Part shown: positions 7,550-14,848 of the stretch, one piece after another
How the letters are laid out: each line of letters begins with the position of its first letter
How positions within the stretch are numbered: position 1 is the first letter of the stretch
Source: Sphingomonas sp.
Lineage (GTDB): Bacteria; Pseudomonadota; Alphaproteobacteria; Sphingomonadales; Sphingomonadaceae
Length of the DNA stretch: 20,649 bases
Assembly (NCBI GenBank): GCA_019747165.1
Contig: JAIERC010000172.1
Location: 1-20,649, forward strand
Direction: 5' to 3'
Notes under the pieces: model-generated
The model's input: the letters and a program-made list of their open reading frames with translations, nothing else
Databases searched by the model: none
What the model was told of the DNA's origin: nothing
Translations under genes and position numbers: made by a program

Positions 7550-8464
7550 TCATTGCGGACCAACAAAGGTCTTTAGCGCCTGCAAAAATACGGCTGGCTG
7601 ATCGAGCATGATGAAATGCCAGCTATCCGCGATCGGCACCAACGTTGCTGGCGACCCGGCATAGCCCCCTTCCCAGATGGTCTTGGCCTGGGGGCCAGCA
7701 CCGGTCGCATAGAGCACGGTGAAGGGCTTGGCGCTGATCTTGGCGAGTTCAGGGCGCAGATCGGTGGTCATCACTTCATAAACGGCCTGGCCTGAGACGC
7801 GCGGATCGGCCTTGGCCCCCCAATTGGCGACCTTGATGCGGCCTTCTGCCGTGATTGACCAGATACCACCGGGATCGCTCGTCACGGGTGCGGTCGCGGC
7901 CGGTGTCGTGATCGTGCGCGCGCGCGCTTGTTCGGCAAAGGGGCGGGCGCTCTCAACCGTTGCGGTCGGGCCGAACAACAGGCTGAAAAAGGGCAGTGAG
8001 TCGACCACCATCACCCGTCCGGTCGACTGCGGATAGCGTGCGCCCATCATCATCGCGAGCAGCCCGCCCATTGAATGTCCCGCGATCGCCGCATCCTTGA
8101 TCTTGTTTGCGACGATATAGCCGTTGAGATCGGCGGTGATACCGTCAAGCAGACCGGGCTTGATGTTGTCACGCGCATCATCGCCGCCAAAACCGTTGAT
8201 CTGGACCAGATAAACACGATGCGTTTTTGCCAGATCGGCAACGACGCCGTCCCACACCGCGCGCGGGCTGGCGAGACCGGGGATCAGGAACAGCGCCGGT
8301 CCCGTGCCGATCGTCGCGATTGAAATATGCGGCAACTGAGTGATGACCGGATCAAGCTTAGGCGCGGCGGCGACCGGGGCGGTCTGGCAATGCGCTGCCT
8401 GCGGGTGAAGGATAGCGATCGGGGCGAGAGCAGCAACCGACAGACGGAGCAAAAGGTGGTTCAT
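7550..8464 (-). CDS. Secreted alpha/beta hydrolase
   Basis: A 304-residue alpha/beta-hydrolase with an N-terminal signal peptide (MNHLLLRLSVAALAPIA and a small-residue region to about residue 26), so it should be periplasmic or secreted. The nucleophile is Ser131 in GHSMGG and the catalytic His is probably His283 in SWHFIMLDQP. The oxyanion region is FLIPGLASP. The usual acid position after strand 7 reads YATGAGPQ and carries no Asp or Glu; Asp155 in VVDSLPF, after strand 6, may serve instead, as known for some relatives. The substrate is unknown. The start lies four bases beyond the XRE gene stop, and its Shine-Dalgarno (AAGGAG) sits inside the end of that gene. It is therefore the last gene of the four-gene operon starting near 9491. 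Confidence 0.88.
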   Translation of the reverse strand: MNHLLLRLSVAALAPIAILHPQAAHCQTAPVAAAPKLDPVITQLPHISIATIGTGPALFLIPGLASPRAVWDGVVADLAKTHRVYLVQINGFGGDDARDNIKPGLLDGITADLNGYIVANKIKDAAIAGHSMGGLLAMMMGARYPQSTGRVMVVDSLPFFSLLFGPTATVESARPFAEQARARTITTPAATAPVTSDPGGIWSITAEGRIKVANWGAKADPRVSGQAVYEVMTTDLRPELAKISAKPFTVLYATGAGPQAKTIWEGGYAGSPATLVPIADSWHFIMLDQPAVFLQALKTFVGPQ

Positions 8465-8467
8465 GTT

Positions 8468-8671
8468 TCAGGACTCCTTTGAGGGGCTGACGAAAATGTC
8501 TTCGATGGAAAGTTCGAACAGTTCGGCAATGCGAAAGGCGAGCGGAAGGGATGGGTCGTAGCGCCCGGTCTCAATCGCGTTCACACTTTGGCGCGATACC
8601 TCCAGCCTGTCGGCGAGATCGCCCTGGCTCCATGCGCGTTCGGCGCGCAGCACGCGGAGGCGGTTTTTCAT
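8468..8671 (-). CDS. Small XRE-type helix-turn-helix regulator
   Basis: A 67-residue protein consisting almost only of a Cro/C1-type HTH domain: MKNRLRVLRAERAWSQGDLA leads into the recognition region DRLEVSRQSVNAIETGRYDP, followed by LAFRIAELFELSIEDIF. This is the compact regulator type typically encoded next to small membrane proteins. It should bind DNA as a dimer, and the likely target is its own operon promoter near 9522-9550, where inverted and direct repeats are visible (inference). The ATG overlaps the stop of the preceding membrane-protein gene by four bases (ATGA). There is no ligand-binding domain, so any signal would have to come through a partner protein. Confidence 0.93.
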   Translation of the reverse strand: MKNRLRVLRAERAWSQGDLADRLEVSRQSVNAIETGRYDPSLPLAFRIAELFELSIEDIFVSPSKES

Positions 8672-9087
8672 GAGCCACCCGTCGGTCGTTCAAGCACGAC
8701 ATTGACGATTGACCCGATGAACAGGCCTGCGAACCACAGGATCGGTACGGTGAAAAGCGGCAGATGCGGGGCGTGGGCATAGACTTCCAGAAAACCCCAG
8801 CCGCTCGCTGCTGACATCGCAAAGCCGGTGGCAACCAGCGCCTGGCGGATTTGCAGCATGCGGACATATTCGTCGCGCAGTTCGATCAGCAGCCGCCCGA
8901 TGATCCAGAACACCGCCATCAGCGGCAATGCCGGCAGAATGGCGATTGCCCAGAGCAATGGGCCGGTCGCGCCAGTCGCTTGAATCGCGAAGGGCGACGC
9001 CCAGACGAGGATGACGTATAGCGCCATGGTCGGGAAAAAGCGCCAGAGATAGGCCCGGAAGGCCGGATCGGTGCGGACGGCCTTCAT
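8668..9087 (-). CDS. Small four-helix membrane protein, paralogue of its upstream neighbour
   Basis: The 139-residue product is hydrophobic with about four membrane segments (roughly residues 14-35, 44-66, 82-102 and 110-131). It is clearly related to the product of the adjacent upstream gene: shared blocks include LPALP, IGR, DEYVRML (72-78), WGFLE and LWF-G. The conserved charged stretch DEYVRML..R between helices 2 and 3 is the most distinctive feature. I do not recognise a named family. The frame is open further upstream, but the ATG at 9087 overlaps the preceding stop by four bases (ATGA) and aligns the paralogues at their N-termini. It is followed by the XRE gene with the same overlap. 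Function unknown; the conserved soluble loop could be a signalling or partner-binding site (inference). Confidence 0.85.
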   Translation of the reverse strand: MKAVRTDPAFRAYLWRFFPTMALYVILVWASPFAIQATGATGPLLWAIAILPALPLMAVFWIIGRLLIELRDEYVRMLQIRQALVATGFAMSAASGWGFLEVYAHAPHLPLFTVPILWFAGLFIGSIVNVVLERPTGGS

Positions 9088-9491
9088 GCGGCACCGCCTG
9101 CGGGCGCGAATTGGTTGACGCACGCCCCCACCCCGAGCCCGCCGAACCACAGTACAGCGATGTAATAGCTGTCGACATGGCCAGCGACGTTGAAGCTTTC
9201 CAAAAAGCCCCAGGCCGTGGCGATGCTGAGCGCAAAGGCGCTGGCGATCAGCGTCTTGCGGACGGCGAGCATGCGGACATATTCGTCCTGCTCCTCGTTC
9301 AGATGGCGGCCGATCGCGGCGAACATGCCGATGATTGGCAATGCCGGCAGCACGGCAACCGCATAGGCGAGCAGGCCGCGCGGGGCAGCGCCTTTGAAAA
9401 CCCAATTGGCCCCGATCAGCGCCACTGCATAAGCGAGGCTAAGGCCAATGATCGCTCGATCATGTCGACGCTGCGCCAGAGATTTAGCCAT
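9084..9491 (-). CDS. Small four-helix membrane protein, first gene of the XRE operon
   Basis: The 135-residue product has about four membrane helices (roughly residues 13-33, 40-61, 77-97 and 107-126) after a basic N-terminus (MAKSLAQRRHDR). It shares LPALP, IGR, DEYVRML (69-75), WGFLE and LWFGG with the next gene product, so the two genes arose by tandem duplication. The start is well defined: AGGAAG lies seven bases or so upstream, and a good promoter is placed about 30-60 bases upstream. It is the first of four genes joined by ATGA overlaps or very short gaps. Family and function are not recognised. Confidence 0.87.
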   Translation of the reverse strand: MAKSLAQRRHDRAIIGLSLAYAVALIGANWVFKGAAPRGLLAYAVAVLPALPIIGMFAAIGRHLNEEQDEYVRMLAVRKTLIASAFALSIATAWGFLESFNVAGHVDSYYIAVLWFGGLGVGACVNQFAPAGGAA

Positions 9492-9563
9492 GACAAGCTT
9501 CCTTTCGAATTAGTGAAGGACACTTTACAGCACGAGTCGCAATTTGTCAATGAAGCTTGTCAT
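9490..9563. promoter_or_regulatory. Inverted repeat flanking the XRE operon promoter, candidate operator
   Basis: ATGACAAGCTTCCTT at 9490-9504 is matched in inverted orientation by AATGAAGCTTGTCAT at 9549-9563, with 14 of 15 positions complementary. One arm covers the start codon and Shine-Dalgarno of the first gene; the other lies just upstream of and touches the -35 box. A further TTGTCA copy at 9544-9549 makes TGACAA direct repeats 13 bases apart on the minus strand. A smaller dyad, AGTG-n5-CACT (9512-9524), overlaps the -10 box. This arrangement would suit binding and looping by the operon's own XRE protein; that is inference. Confidence 0.55.
9522..9550 (-). promoter_or_regulatory. Sigma-70-type promoter of the XRE operon
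   Basis: On the minus strand a perfect -35 box TTGACA (9550-9545) is separated by 17 bases from TAAAGT (9527-9522), which matches four of six positions of the -10 consensus. The predicted transcript would start near 9515, leaving a leader of about 24 bases that contains the AGGAAG ribosome binding site of the first gene. This is the best promoter match in the window. Confidence 0.7.
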
Positions 9564-9682
9564 TATGACGCGTGGGCTTTCCAGAGGGCGGTGAATCGTT
9601 GCGAATATCCCCAAACGCCGAACGCCGAACGGCGGTTGTCGCGGATCGAGCAGGATGTCGAATGAAGAACGCGCAGCGGCGT

Positions 9683-9937
9683 TCAGATGATATAATCGAC
9701 GGTCTTCATCTGCGTGGTCGCCGCGCGTTTCGCGTCGCGCTTGGCGACCATGCGGGCGTGGAGGGCGTTGATCGTGTCGCTACCGCGAGTCTTGCAGACA
9801 AAGGGCAGGAACGCGTGGAGCACCGCGCCGAGCCCGCCGACGATCATCGTCACGCCAAAGCCGCTCGCCACGCGGAAATGCTCGGTATAGCTTTCGCCAA
9901 CCGATTCAGGGTGATCGAGGAACAGGCGGCGGAACAT
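9683..9937 (-). CDS. DUF6356 family small protein
   Basis: An 84-residue protein with one hydrophobic region at about residues 24-48 (ASGFGVTMIVGGLGAVLHAF). The pattern LFLDHPESVGESYTEH at the start and LPFVCKTRGSDTINALHARM near the end is what I recall for DUF6356, an uncharacterised family common in sphingomonads. The C-terminal third is basic (MVAKRDAKRAA). The ATG is preceded by a purine-rich GAGACGAG, a weak Shine-Dalgarno. It sits 45 bases downstream of the Mur ligase gene on the same strand, with an imperfect dyad between them. No function is known. Confidence 0.85.
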   Translation of the reverse strand: MFRRLFLDHPESVGESYTEHFRVASGFGVTMIVGGLGAVLHAFLPFVCKTRGSDTINALHARMVAKRDAKRAATTQMKTVDYII

Positions 9938-9961
9938 GGGCGATCTCGTCTCTGGTGACCG

Positions 9962-9980
9962 GTGCGATAGCTTATCACAC
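9962..9980. promoter_or_regulatory. Imperfect 19-bp dyad between the Mur ligase gene and the DUF6356 gene
   Basis: GTGCGATA, a GCT centre and TATCACAC form a dyad with seven of eight arm positions complementary. It ends on the first base of the Mur ligase stop codon. It could be an operator for the DUF6356 gene or a weak hairpin at the end of the Mur ligase transcript; there is no T-run beside it, so a Rho-independent terminator is unlikely. Confidence 0.35.
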
Positions 9981-11380
9981 TAGCCGCGCGATGCCAGCGC
10001 CGTCACCATATCCCCTGCAAGCTGGCTGAGCGTATCGTCGCGCGCGCCCATCACGATGATGCGGTCACCCGGGCCGGCCTGATCGACCAGCCAAGCCGCC
10101 GCTTCGTCGCGCAGCGGGATATGGCGGGCGTGGCGGCCGGTGGCGGCGATGTCGGCGATGATGTCAGCGCTGGTTACCTCACGCGTCACGGTGCCGCCAT
10201 GATAGACCGGGTCGGGCAGCACCAGCAGATCGTCGGGGGCCATATGGGCGACCAGGCTAGCGACCAGTTCGTGGCGCATCACCTTTAGCGGGCCATAGCC
10301 ATGCGGCTGGAACAGGATCAGTAGTCGCCCGGCAAAGGCGTGCAGCGTCTCCAGTGTGGCGGCGATCTTGTCCGGGTTGTGCCCGAAATCGTCGATCACC
10401 GCGATGTCGTTGACGTGCCCGACCAGATCGAAGCGGCGCTTCAGCCCGGCAAAGCCAGCCAGCGCGGCGGCCGCGTCATGCAGCGAGACACCAACCGCGC
10501 GCACCGCGCCGATCGCGGCGAGCGCATTGGCGACATTATGGCGACCTGGCACCTGCAACGTCACTTCAACGATCAGATCGGCTTCAGTGACCATGAAATC
10601 GACGCCGAACGGCTTTTCCTCGATGAAGATCGCCTGGAGATCAGCCGCGCGTTCGATCGAAAAGCTGGTGACGCGGTCGCCTGGCAGAGCGGCGGCAAGC
10701 GCTTCGGCATCGGGGTTATCGATATTGACGATGGCGTGGCCGGCGCGGCCGATGAAATCAGCGAACAACGCGCGCAGCTCATCGAGCGACTTGTGATCAA
10801 GGCTGACATTGTTGAGCACCGCGACGGCGGGCTGGTAAAGCGCAATCGAGCCATCGCTTTCATCGACTTCGCTGACGAACAGGTCACCCGCGCCGACCAG
10901 GGCACTGGCAAAGGGCGAATTGGCGTGCGCGAAGTTTTTCATCACTGCGCCGTTCATCACCGTCGGGTTGCGACCGAGCGCATGGAGCATCCAGCCGATC
11001 ATCCCGGTCACGGTCGATTTGCCGCTGGTGCCAGCGACACCGATCGCCTGGGGCGCTGCGTTGAACAAATCGCTGAGCAATTGGGCACGGCTCATCCGGG
11101 TGGCGCCGACGCGGTCGGCAGCAATCATGTCGGGCACGCTGGCCTCGATCGCAGCGGAGGCGATCACGATCTGGTCGGCGCTGATGATGCCGCTGCCGTC
11201 CTGCGGGAACAGCGCGATTCCCATCGCGCGAAGCTGATCAAACTTGGCCGGCAGCCGATCCTGATCAAGGCTGCGATCCGACCCGGCGACAGTCGCGCCC
11301 TGCCCGGCGAGGATCATCGCCAGCGGCATCATACCACTGCCGCCAATGCCGACGAAGAAGAAGGATTTGCCTGTGCTCAT
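9980..11380 (-). CDS. mpl: Mur ligase family protein, probable Mpl (UDP-MurNAc:peptide ligase) or MurC paralogue
   Basis: The 466-residue product has the MurC/Mpl three-domain layout: an N-terminal UDP-binding Rossmann region with VGIGGSGM (10-17), a central ATPase domain with P-loop AGTSGKST (116-123) and SEVDESDGS, and a C-terminal domain with IDDFGHNPDKIAATL and FQPHGYGPL. MurC joins L-Ala to UDP-MurNAc in synthesis; Mpl joins recovered L-Ala-gamma-D-Glu-meso-Dap to UDP-MurNAc in cell-wall recycling. The P-loop is atypical: MurC and Mpl normally have GTHGKTT. The gene stands alone and not in a division/cell-wall cluster, and it is divergent, 56 bases apart, from an LD-carboxypeptidase that would produce the Mpl substrate tripeptide. 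I therefore favour Mpl, but this is inference and the symbol is tentative. Confidence 0.75.
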   Translation of the reverse strand: MSTGKSFFFVGIGGSGMMPLAMILAGQGATVAGSDRSLDQDRLPAKFDQLRAMGIALFPQDGSGIISADQIVIASAAIEASVPDMIAADRVGATRMSRAQLLSDLFNAAPQAIGVAGTSGKSTVTGMIGWMLHALGRNPTVMNGAVMKNFAHANSPFASALVGAGDLFVSEVDESDGSIALYQPAVAVLNNVSLDHKSLDELRALFADFIGRAGHAIVNIDNPDAEALAAALPGDRVTSFSIERAADLQAIFIEEKPFGVDFMVTEADLIVEVTLQVPGRHNVANALAAIGAVRAVGVSLHDAAAALAGFAGLKRRFDLVGHVNDIAVIDDFGHNPDKIAATLETLHAFAGRLLILFQPHGYGPLKVMRHELVASLVAHMAPDDLLVLPDPVYHGGTVTREVTSADIIADIAATGRHARHIPLRDEAAAWLVDQAGPGDRIIVMGARDDTLSQLAGDMVTALASRG

Positions 11381-11436
11381 GCGCCCGCGCTATCGCGACA
11401 TTTCAGACGCGGGGCAAGCCGGGGCGGGACAGCAAG

Positions 11437-12255
11437 ATGCGGATCGGGATTGTGGCACCGGCCAAGACGCTCGATCGGGCGGTGGCTGCCGAGGTGCAGG
11501 CGCTGGCGGCGCTCACTTTTCCGGGCGCCGAACTGGTGATCCACCCGCAATGCTATCTGGTCGATGGCCATTTTGCCGGGCCGGATTCTGCGCGCGCGGC
11601 CGCGTTTCTTGAGGTCGCCAATGATCCGACGATCGACGCGGTGTGGTTTGCGCGCGGCGGCTATGGATCGAACCGGATATTGGCGGCGGTAATGCCGGCT
11701 TTGGGGCCAGCAGCGGCGCGCAAGACCTATTTGGGCTATTCCGACATGGGCTTTCTGCTTGGCGCGCTTTACGCCCGGCGGATCGGGCGGCCCGTCCATG
11801 GCCCGCTGGTGATGGACATGGCCCGCAGCAATGGCAGCGCTGCCGTAGCGCGTGCGCTCGGCTGGCTGGCAAGCAAGGACCGGGCCGGGTTGGAGGGTGG
11901 ATTGGCCGGGCGGCCAAGTGCGGCGTTCAACATCGCAATTCTTGCGGCGCTGGCAGGCACGCAATGGATGCCCGATCTGACCGATCATGTCCTGCTGATC
12001 GAGGATGTGTCCGAACCGCTCTACCGGATTGACCGCATGCTGTTCCAGATCGCCAACGCCACGCAGCTAAAAGGAGTTGCCGGTATCCGGTTCGGTCGGA
12101 TCAGCGATATTCAGCCCAATGATCCGCCCTGGACCGAACCACTGGAGACGATGATTACGCGCTGGTGCCACGATCTGGGCGTGCCCTTTCTCGGTGCGGC
12201 GGATATCGGCCATGATTCCGACAACAAGGTTGTGCCGTTCGGCATGATCGCCTGA
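11437..12255 (+). CDS. ldcA: LD-carboxypeptidase, peptidase family S66
   Basis: The 272-residue protein matches S66 peptidases, which remove the terminal D-Ala from cytoplasmic muropeptide tetrapeptides during peptidoglycan recycling. The N-terminal RIGIVAPAK, the central FARGGYGSNR and the Ser-Glu-His triad are visible: Ser102 in LGYSD, Glu189 in LLIEDVSEPLYRIDRML and His259 in DIGHDSDN. No signal peptide is present, as expected for the cytoplasmic enzyme. Length is slightly below the usual 300. The start ATG follows a GGGAC purine stretch. The M28 peptidase gene follows after 20 bases, so they are likely co-transcribed, and the Mur ligase gene diverges upstream. Confidence 0.92.
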   Translation: MRIGIVAPAKTLDRAVAAEVQALAALTFPGAELVIHPQCYLVDGHFAGPDSARAAAFLEVANDPTIDAVWFARGGYGSNRILAAVMPALGPAAARKTYLGYSDMGFLLGALYARRIGRPVHGPLVMDMARSNGSAAVARALGWLASKDRAGLEGGLAGRPSAAFNIAILAALAGTQWMPDLTDHVLLIEDVSEPLYRIDRMLFQIANATQLKGVAGIRFGRISDIQPNDPPWTEPLETMITRWCHDLGVPFLGAADIGHDSDNKVVPFGMIA

Positions 12256-12275
12256 ACCCCGAAAGGTCATCCCCG

Positions 12276-13670
12276 ATGCACTCCTCCCGCCCGCATGCTG
12301 TCCTTGCCCTGTTGCTGGGCATGGGGGCGATGCTCGCCGCCCCGCTGGCCGAGGCCCGCTCGACCTCAGCGGCGACCGTCAAGCGCGAATGGGTGCTGGC
12401 GCATGAGCGTTTTCTGGCGGGGGATGCACTGCAGGGCCGCGGCAGCGGCACGCGGGATGAAGCAATTGCCGCTGCCTATGTCGCCGCGCAATTCCTGGCT
12501 TATGGGCTGAAGCCCGCGCCGGGAATGGACAGCTATCTCCAGACTACGAACCTTGTCCGTCAGCGCGTGGTGGGGGCACCGGTGCTCACCGTCAACGGTA
12601 AGCCGGTCGACGGCGCATCAGTGTTGATCGCAAGCGGCGGGGTGATCGGCAAGCTGGCCGTTTTCACCGGCGATGATCCCAAGGAAATGCCGATGGCGGA
12701 TGTCGTGGTGGCCACCTCTGCCAAGGCGTCGCCCTTTGCGCTGCTCCGCGCCGCACAGGTCAAGAAGGTGAAGCTCGTCATCGTGCCGGAAAGCGCGGCG
12801 ACTCGCAGCCGCTTGGCCCAAACCGGCGGCGAACCGCAATTCCCGATCCGCCCGGAAAGGGCGGCAAGCGCTGGCGCATCAATGACGACCGCCAGCGGCA
12901 CCGCGCTCGCCACCCTGTCCGACGCATCGCTCAAGGCGCTGGCGGCGATGCCGGGCAGCGATATCGCGCTGCGCTTCCCGGAAATCGTGACGACGACGGC
13001 ACCTACCACCAACGCGATCGGCTATCTGCCGGGGACTGATCCAGAGGCCGGGGTGATCCTGTTTTCGGCCCATCTCGATCATCTTGGGCGTCGCGCCGAT
13101 GGCGTGGTGATGCCCGGTGCCAATGACGATGCCTCTGGCACCACCGCCGTGTTGGAGCTTGCCCGTGTGCTGGCATCGGGTAAGCCAATGAAGCGCGGTA
13201 TCCTGTTCGTCGCCTATGGTAGCGAGGAAATTGGCGGCTTTGGTTCCACCTATTTCGGCGCGCATCCGCCGGTGCCGCTCTCAAACATTATCGCTAACCT
13301 CGAAATCGAGATGATCGGCGCGCAGGACCCGAAGCTGCCAAAAGGCGTGATGATGATGACCGGTTACGACCGATCGACCTTTGGCGAGGCGATGAAGGCG
13401 CATGGCGCGCTGGTAACGGCGGACCCCTATCCCGAGCAGAACTTCTTCCAGCGATCGGACAATTACTCACTCGCGTTGCAGGGCGTGGTAGCGCACACGG
13501 TATCCGGCTGGGCGGTGGTGCCGACCTATCATACGCCGGACGACACGGTCGAAAAGCTGGACATTGATTTCATGACCGCCGCCATCCAGTCGCTGGTCGA
13601 GCCAGCCCGCTGGTTGGCCAATAGCGCGTTTCGGCCAAGCTGGAAGCCAGGCGGCAAGCCGGGCAAGTAA
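12276..13670 (+). CDS. Secreted M28 family zinc peptidase
   Basis: A 464-residue exported peptidase. The signal peptide (HAVLALLLGMGAMLAAPLAEA, cut here at its hydrophobic core) ends near residue 27. The N-terminal part to about residue 240 contains a PA-like insert (ADVVVATSAKASPF region). The C-terminal M28 domain carries the two-zinc site: His266 and Asp268 in SAHLDHLG, Asp284 in GANDDASG, Glu317/Glu318 in YGSEEIGGFGS, an acidic ligand in NLEIEMIG (Glu343 or Glu345, where many relatives have Asp), and His419 in TYHTPDDT. Such enzymes are aminopeptidases or related exopeptidases. The ATG has AAAGG upstream at a long spacing. It follows ldcA by 20 bases and converges on the glycosyltransferase gene with only eight bases between stops. 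Confidence 0.92.
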   Translation: MHSSRPHAVLALLLGMGAMLAAPLAEARSTSAATVKREWVLAHERFLAGDALQGRGSGTRDEAIAAAYVAAQFLAYGLKPAPGMDSYLQTTNLVRQRVVGAPVLTVNGKPVDGASVLIASGGVIGKLAVFTGDDPKEMPMADVVVATSAKASPFALLRAAQVKKVKLVIVPESAATRSRLAQTGGEPQFPIRPERAASAGASMTTASGTALATLSDASLKALAAMPGSDIALRFPEIVTTTAPTTNAIGYLPGTDPEAGVILFSAHLDHLGRRADGVVMPGANDDASGTTAVLELARVLASGKPMKRGILFVAYGSEEIGGFGSTYFGAHPPVPLSNIIANLEIEMIGAQDPKLPKGVMMMTGYDRSTFGEAMKAHGALVTADPYPEQNFFQRSDNYSLALQGVVAHTVSGWAVVPTYHTPDDTVEKLDIDFMTAAIQSLVEPARWLANSAFRPSWKPGGKPGK

Positions 13671-13678
13671 CGCGCTGT

Positions 13679-14848
13679 TCAGGAGGGGCGGCTGTTCTGC
13701 AAGTGCCCATGGCCTTCAATCACGCGGATATAGGTTTCGGCCAAGGCGTGGTTGACAGCATCCCAGCTATAGGCGGCGGCAGATTCAATGCCAGCGGCAC
13801 CGGCGGCAGTGCGTTCAGCGGGGTGGGTGACATAACGCTCAACGGCGTCGGCAAAGCCCTTCACATCGCCAGCCGGGATCAGCCGCCCATTCACGCCATC
13901 AACAATCAGGCTTGATGTGCCGGTGGCATCAGCCCCCACCACGGCCAGACCGCAGGCATTGGCCTCCAGCGTTACAATGCCAAAGGTTTCAGTCACGCTG
14001 GGATTAAGCAAAATGTCCATCGATGCCAGCGCGCGCGGCAGCGCGTCGCCGCTTTGGAAGCCTGCAAATATTGCGTCCGGCAGGCGATTGGCGAATGCAG
14101 CGCGGGCAGGGCCATCGCCGACAACCAGCACGCGAATCTTGACGTTGCGCCGCTTCAGTTCGTCGATTGTATCGCAGAAAACGGCGATGCCCTTTTCCAG
14201 CACCAGCCTGCCAAAGAAACCGACGACCACTTCGTCATCGCTAATGCCCACCGAGCGCCGCCATTCGAGCGAGCGCGTTTCGGGCGTGAAAATATGGTGA
14301 TCAACGCCGCTGGGCCAGATGCCGATATTGTCGTTCATTTGCTGATCGCGCAACAAATCAGCCATCGACTGTGACGGCACAACAATGGCGTCGCAGCGCC
14401 GATAGAAGCGCCGCAGCAAGGCGGTTAGCGACGGCTCCAACAGCCCGAGACGATAATAGCGAAGATAGGTGTCAAACCGGGTGTGCACGGATGCCATCAA
14501 CGGCAGGTCATGCTGACGAGCATAGGATACGCCCCAATGCCCCAGTGTTTCCGGTGCAGAGATATGCATGATGTTGGGGGCAAAATCGCGCAGGTCATTT
14601 TTGATCCGCCGACCCATCCCAAAGGCGATCCGGTAATCCGACCGGAGCGGAATGGGAATCGCCGGCACGCCGATCAAATCGCCTGTGGGGGGAAAGGCTG
14701 GTTTGTCGACCACTGGGGAATAGATCCGCACGGCAGCCCCTTGCGAGAGCAGATAGCCGACAAGGCGATTCAGCGCCATATTGGCACCGTCGCGCGTGTA
14801 ATTATAGTTTCCGCTTAACAGAGCAACGCGGAGATCTGAAATTTTCAT
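13679..14848 (-). CDS. GT4-type glycosyltransferase
   Basis: A 389-residue GT-B glycosyltransferase. The N-terminal acceptor domain starts KISDLRVALLSGNYNYTRDG and includes ISAPETLGHWG and ASVHTRFDTYLRYY; the C-terminal nucleotide-sugar domain has FFGRLVLEKG (Arg214, Lys219), VVGDGPAR and the EX7E motif from Glu287 to Glu295 in TETFGIVTLEANACG. These resemble GDP-mannose-dependent alpha-mannosyltransferases of the MgtA/PimB-like group, which modify membrane lipids; donor and acceptor cannot be fixed from sequence. The ATG at 14848 gives the usual N-terminus, although no Shine-Dalgarno is visible; an upstream TTG would add 23 residues unlike the family. No neighbouring gene suggests its pathway. 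Confidence 0.88.
   Translation of the reverse strand: MKISDLRVALLSGNYNYTRDGANMALNRLVGYLLSQGAAVRIYSPVVDKPAFPPTGDLIGVPAIPIPLRSDYRIAFGMGRRIKNDLRDFAPNIMHISAPETLGHWGVSYARQHDLPLMASVHTRFDTYLRYYRLGLLEPSLTALLRRFYRRCDAIVVPSQSMADLLRDQQMNDNIGIWPSGVDHHIFTPETRSLEWRRSVGISDDEVVVGFFGRLVLEKGIAVFCDTIDELKRRNVKIRVLVVGDGPARAAFANRLPDAIFAGFQSGDALPRALASMDILLNPSVTETFGIVTLEANACGLAVVGADATGTSSLIVDGVNGRLIPAGDVKGFADAVERYVTHPAERTAAGAAGIESAAAYSWDAVNHALAETYIRVIEGHGHLQNSRPS

Noticed and set aside
9088..9405. N-terminal extension of the second small membrane protein
   Set aside because: It would overlap the first membrane-protein gene in another frame; the ATG at 9087 with ATGA overlap aligns the two paralogues.
9616..9637. 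CGCCG/CGGCG hairpin and CGCCGAA repeats as a terminator of the DUF6356 gene
   Set aside because: The stem is only five base pairs and lacks a following T-run on the minus strand.
10340..11539. 399-codon plus-strand open frame opposite the Mur ligase gene
   Set aside because: The Mur ligase on the other strand has clear motifs over its whole length. This product is Arg/Asp/His-rich antisense translation and also overlaps ldcA out of frame.
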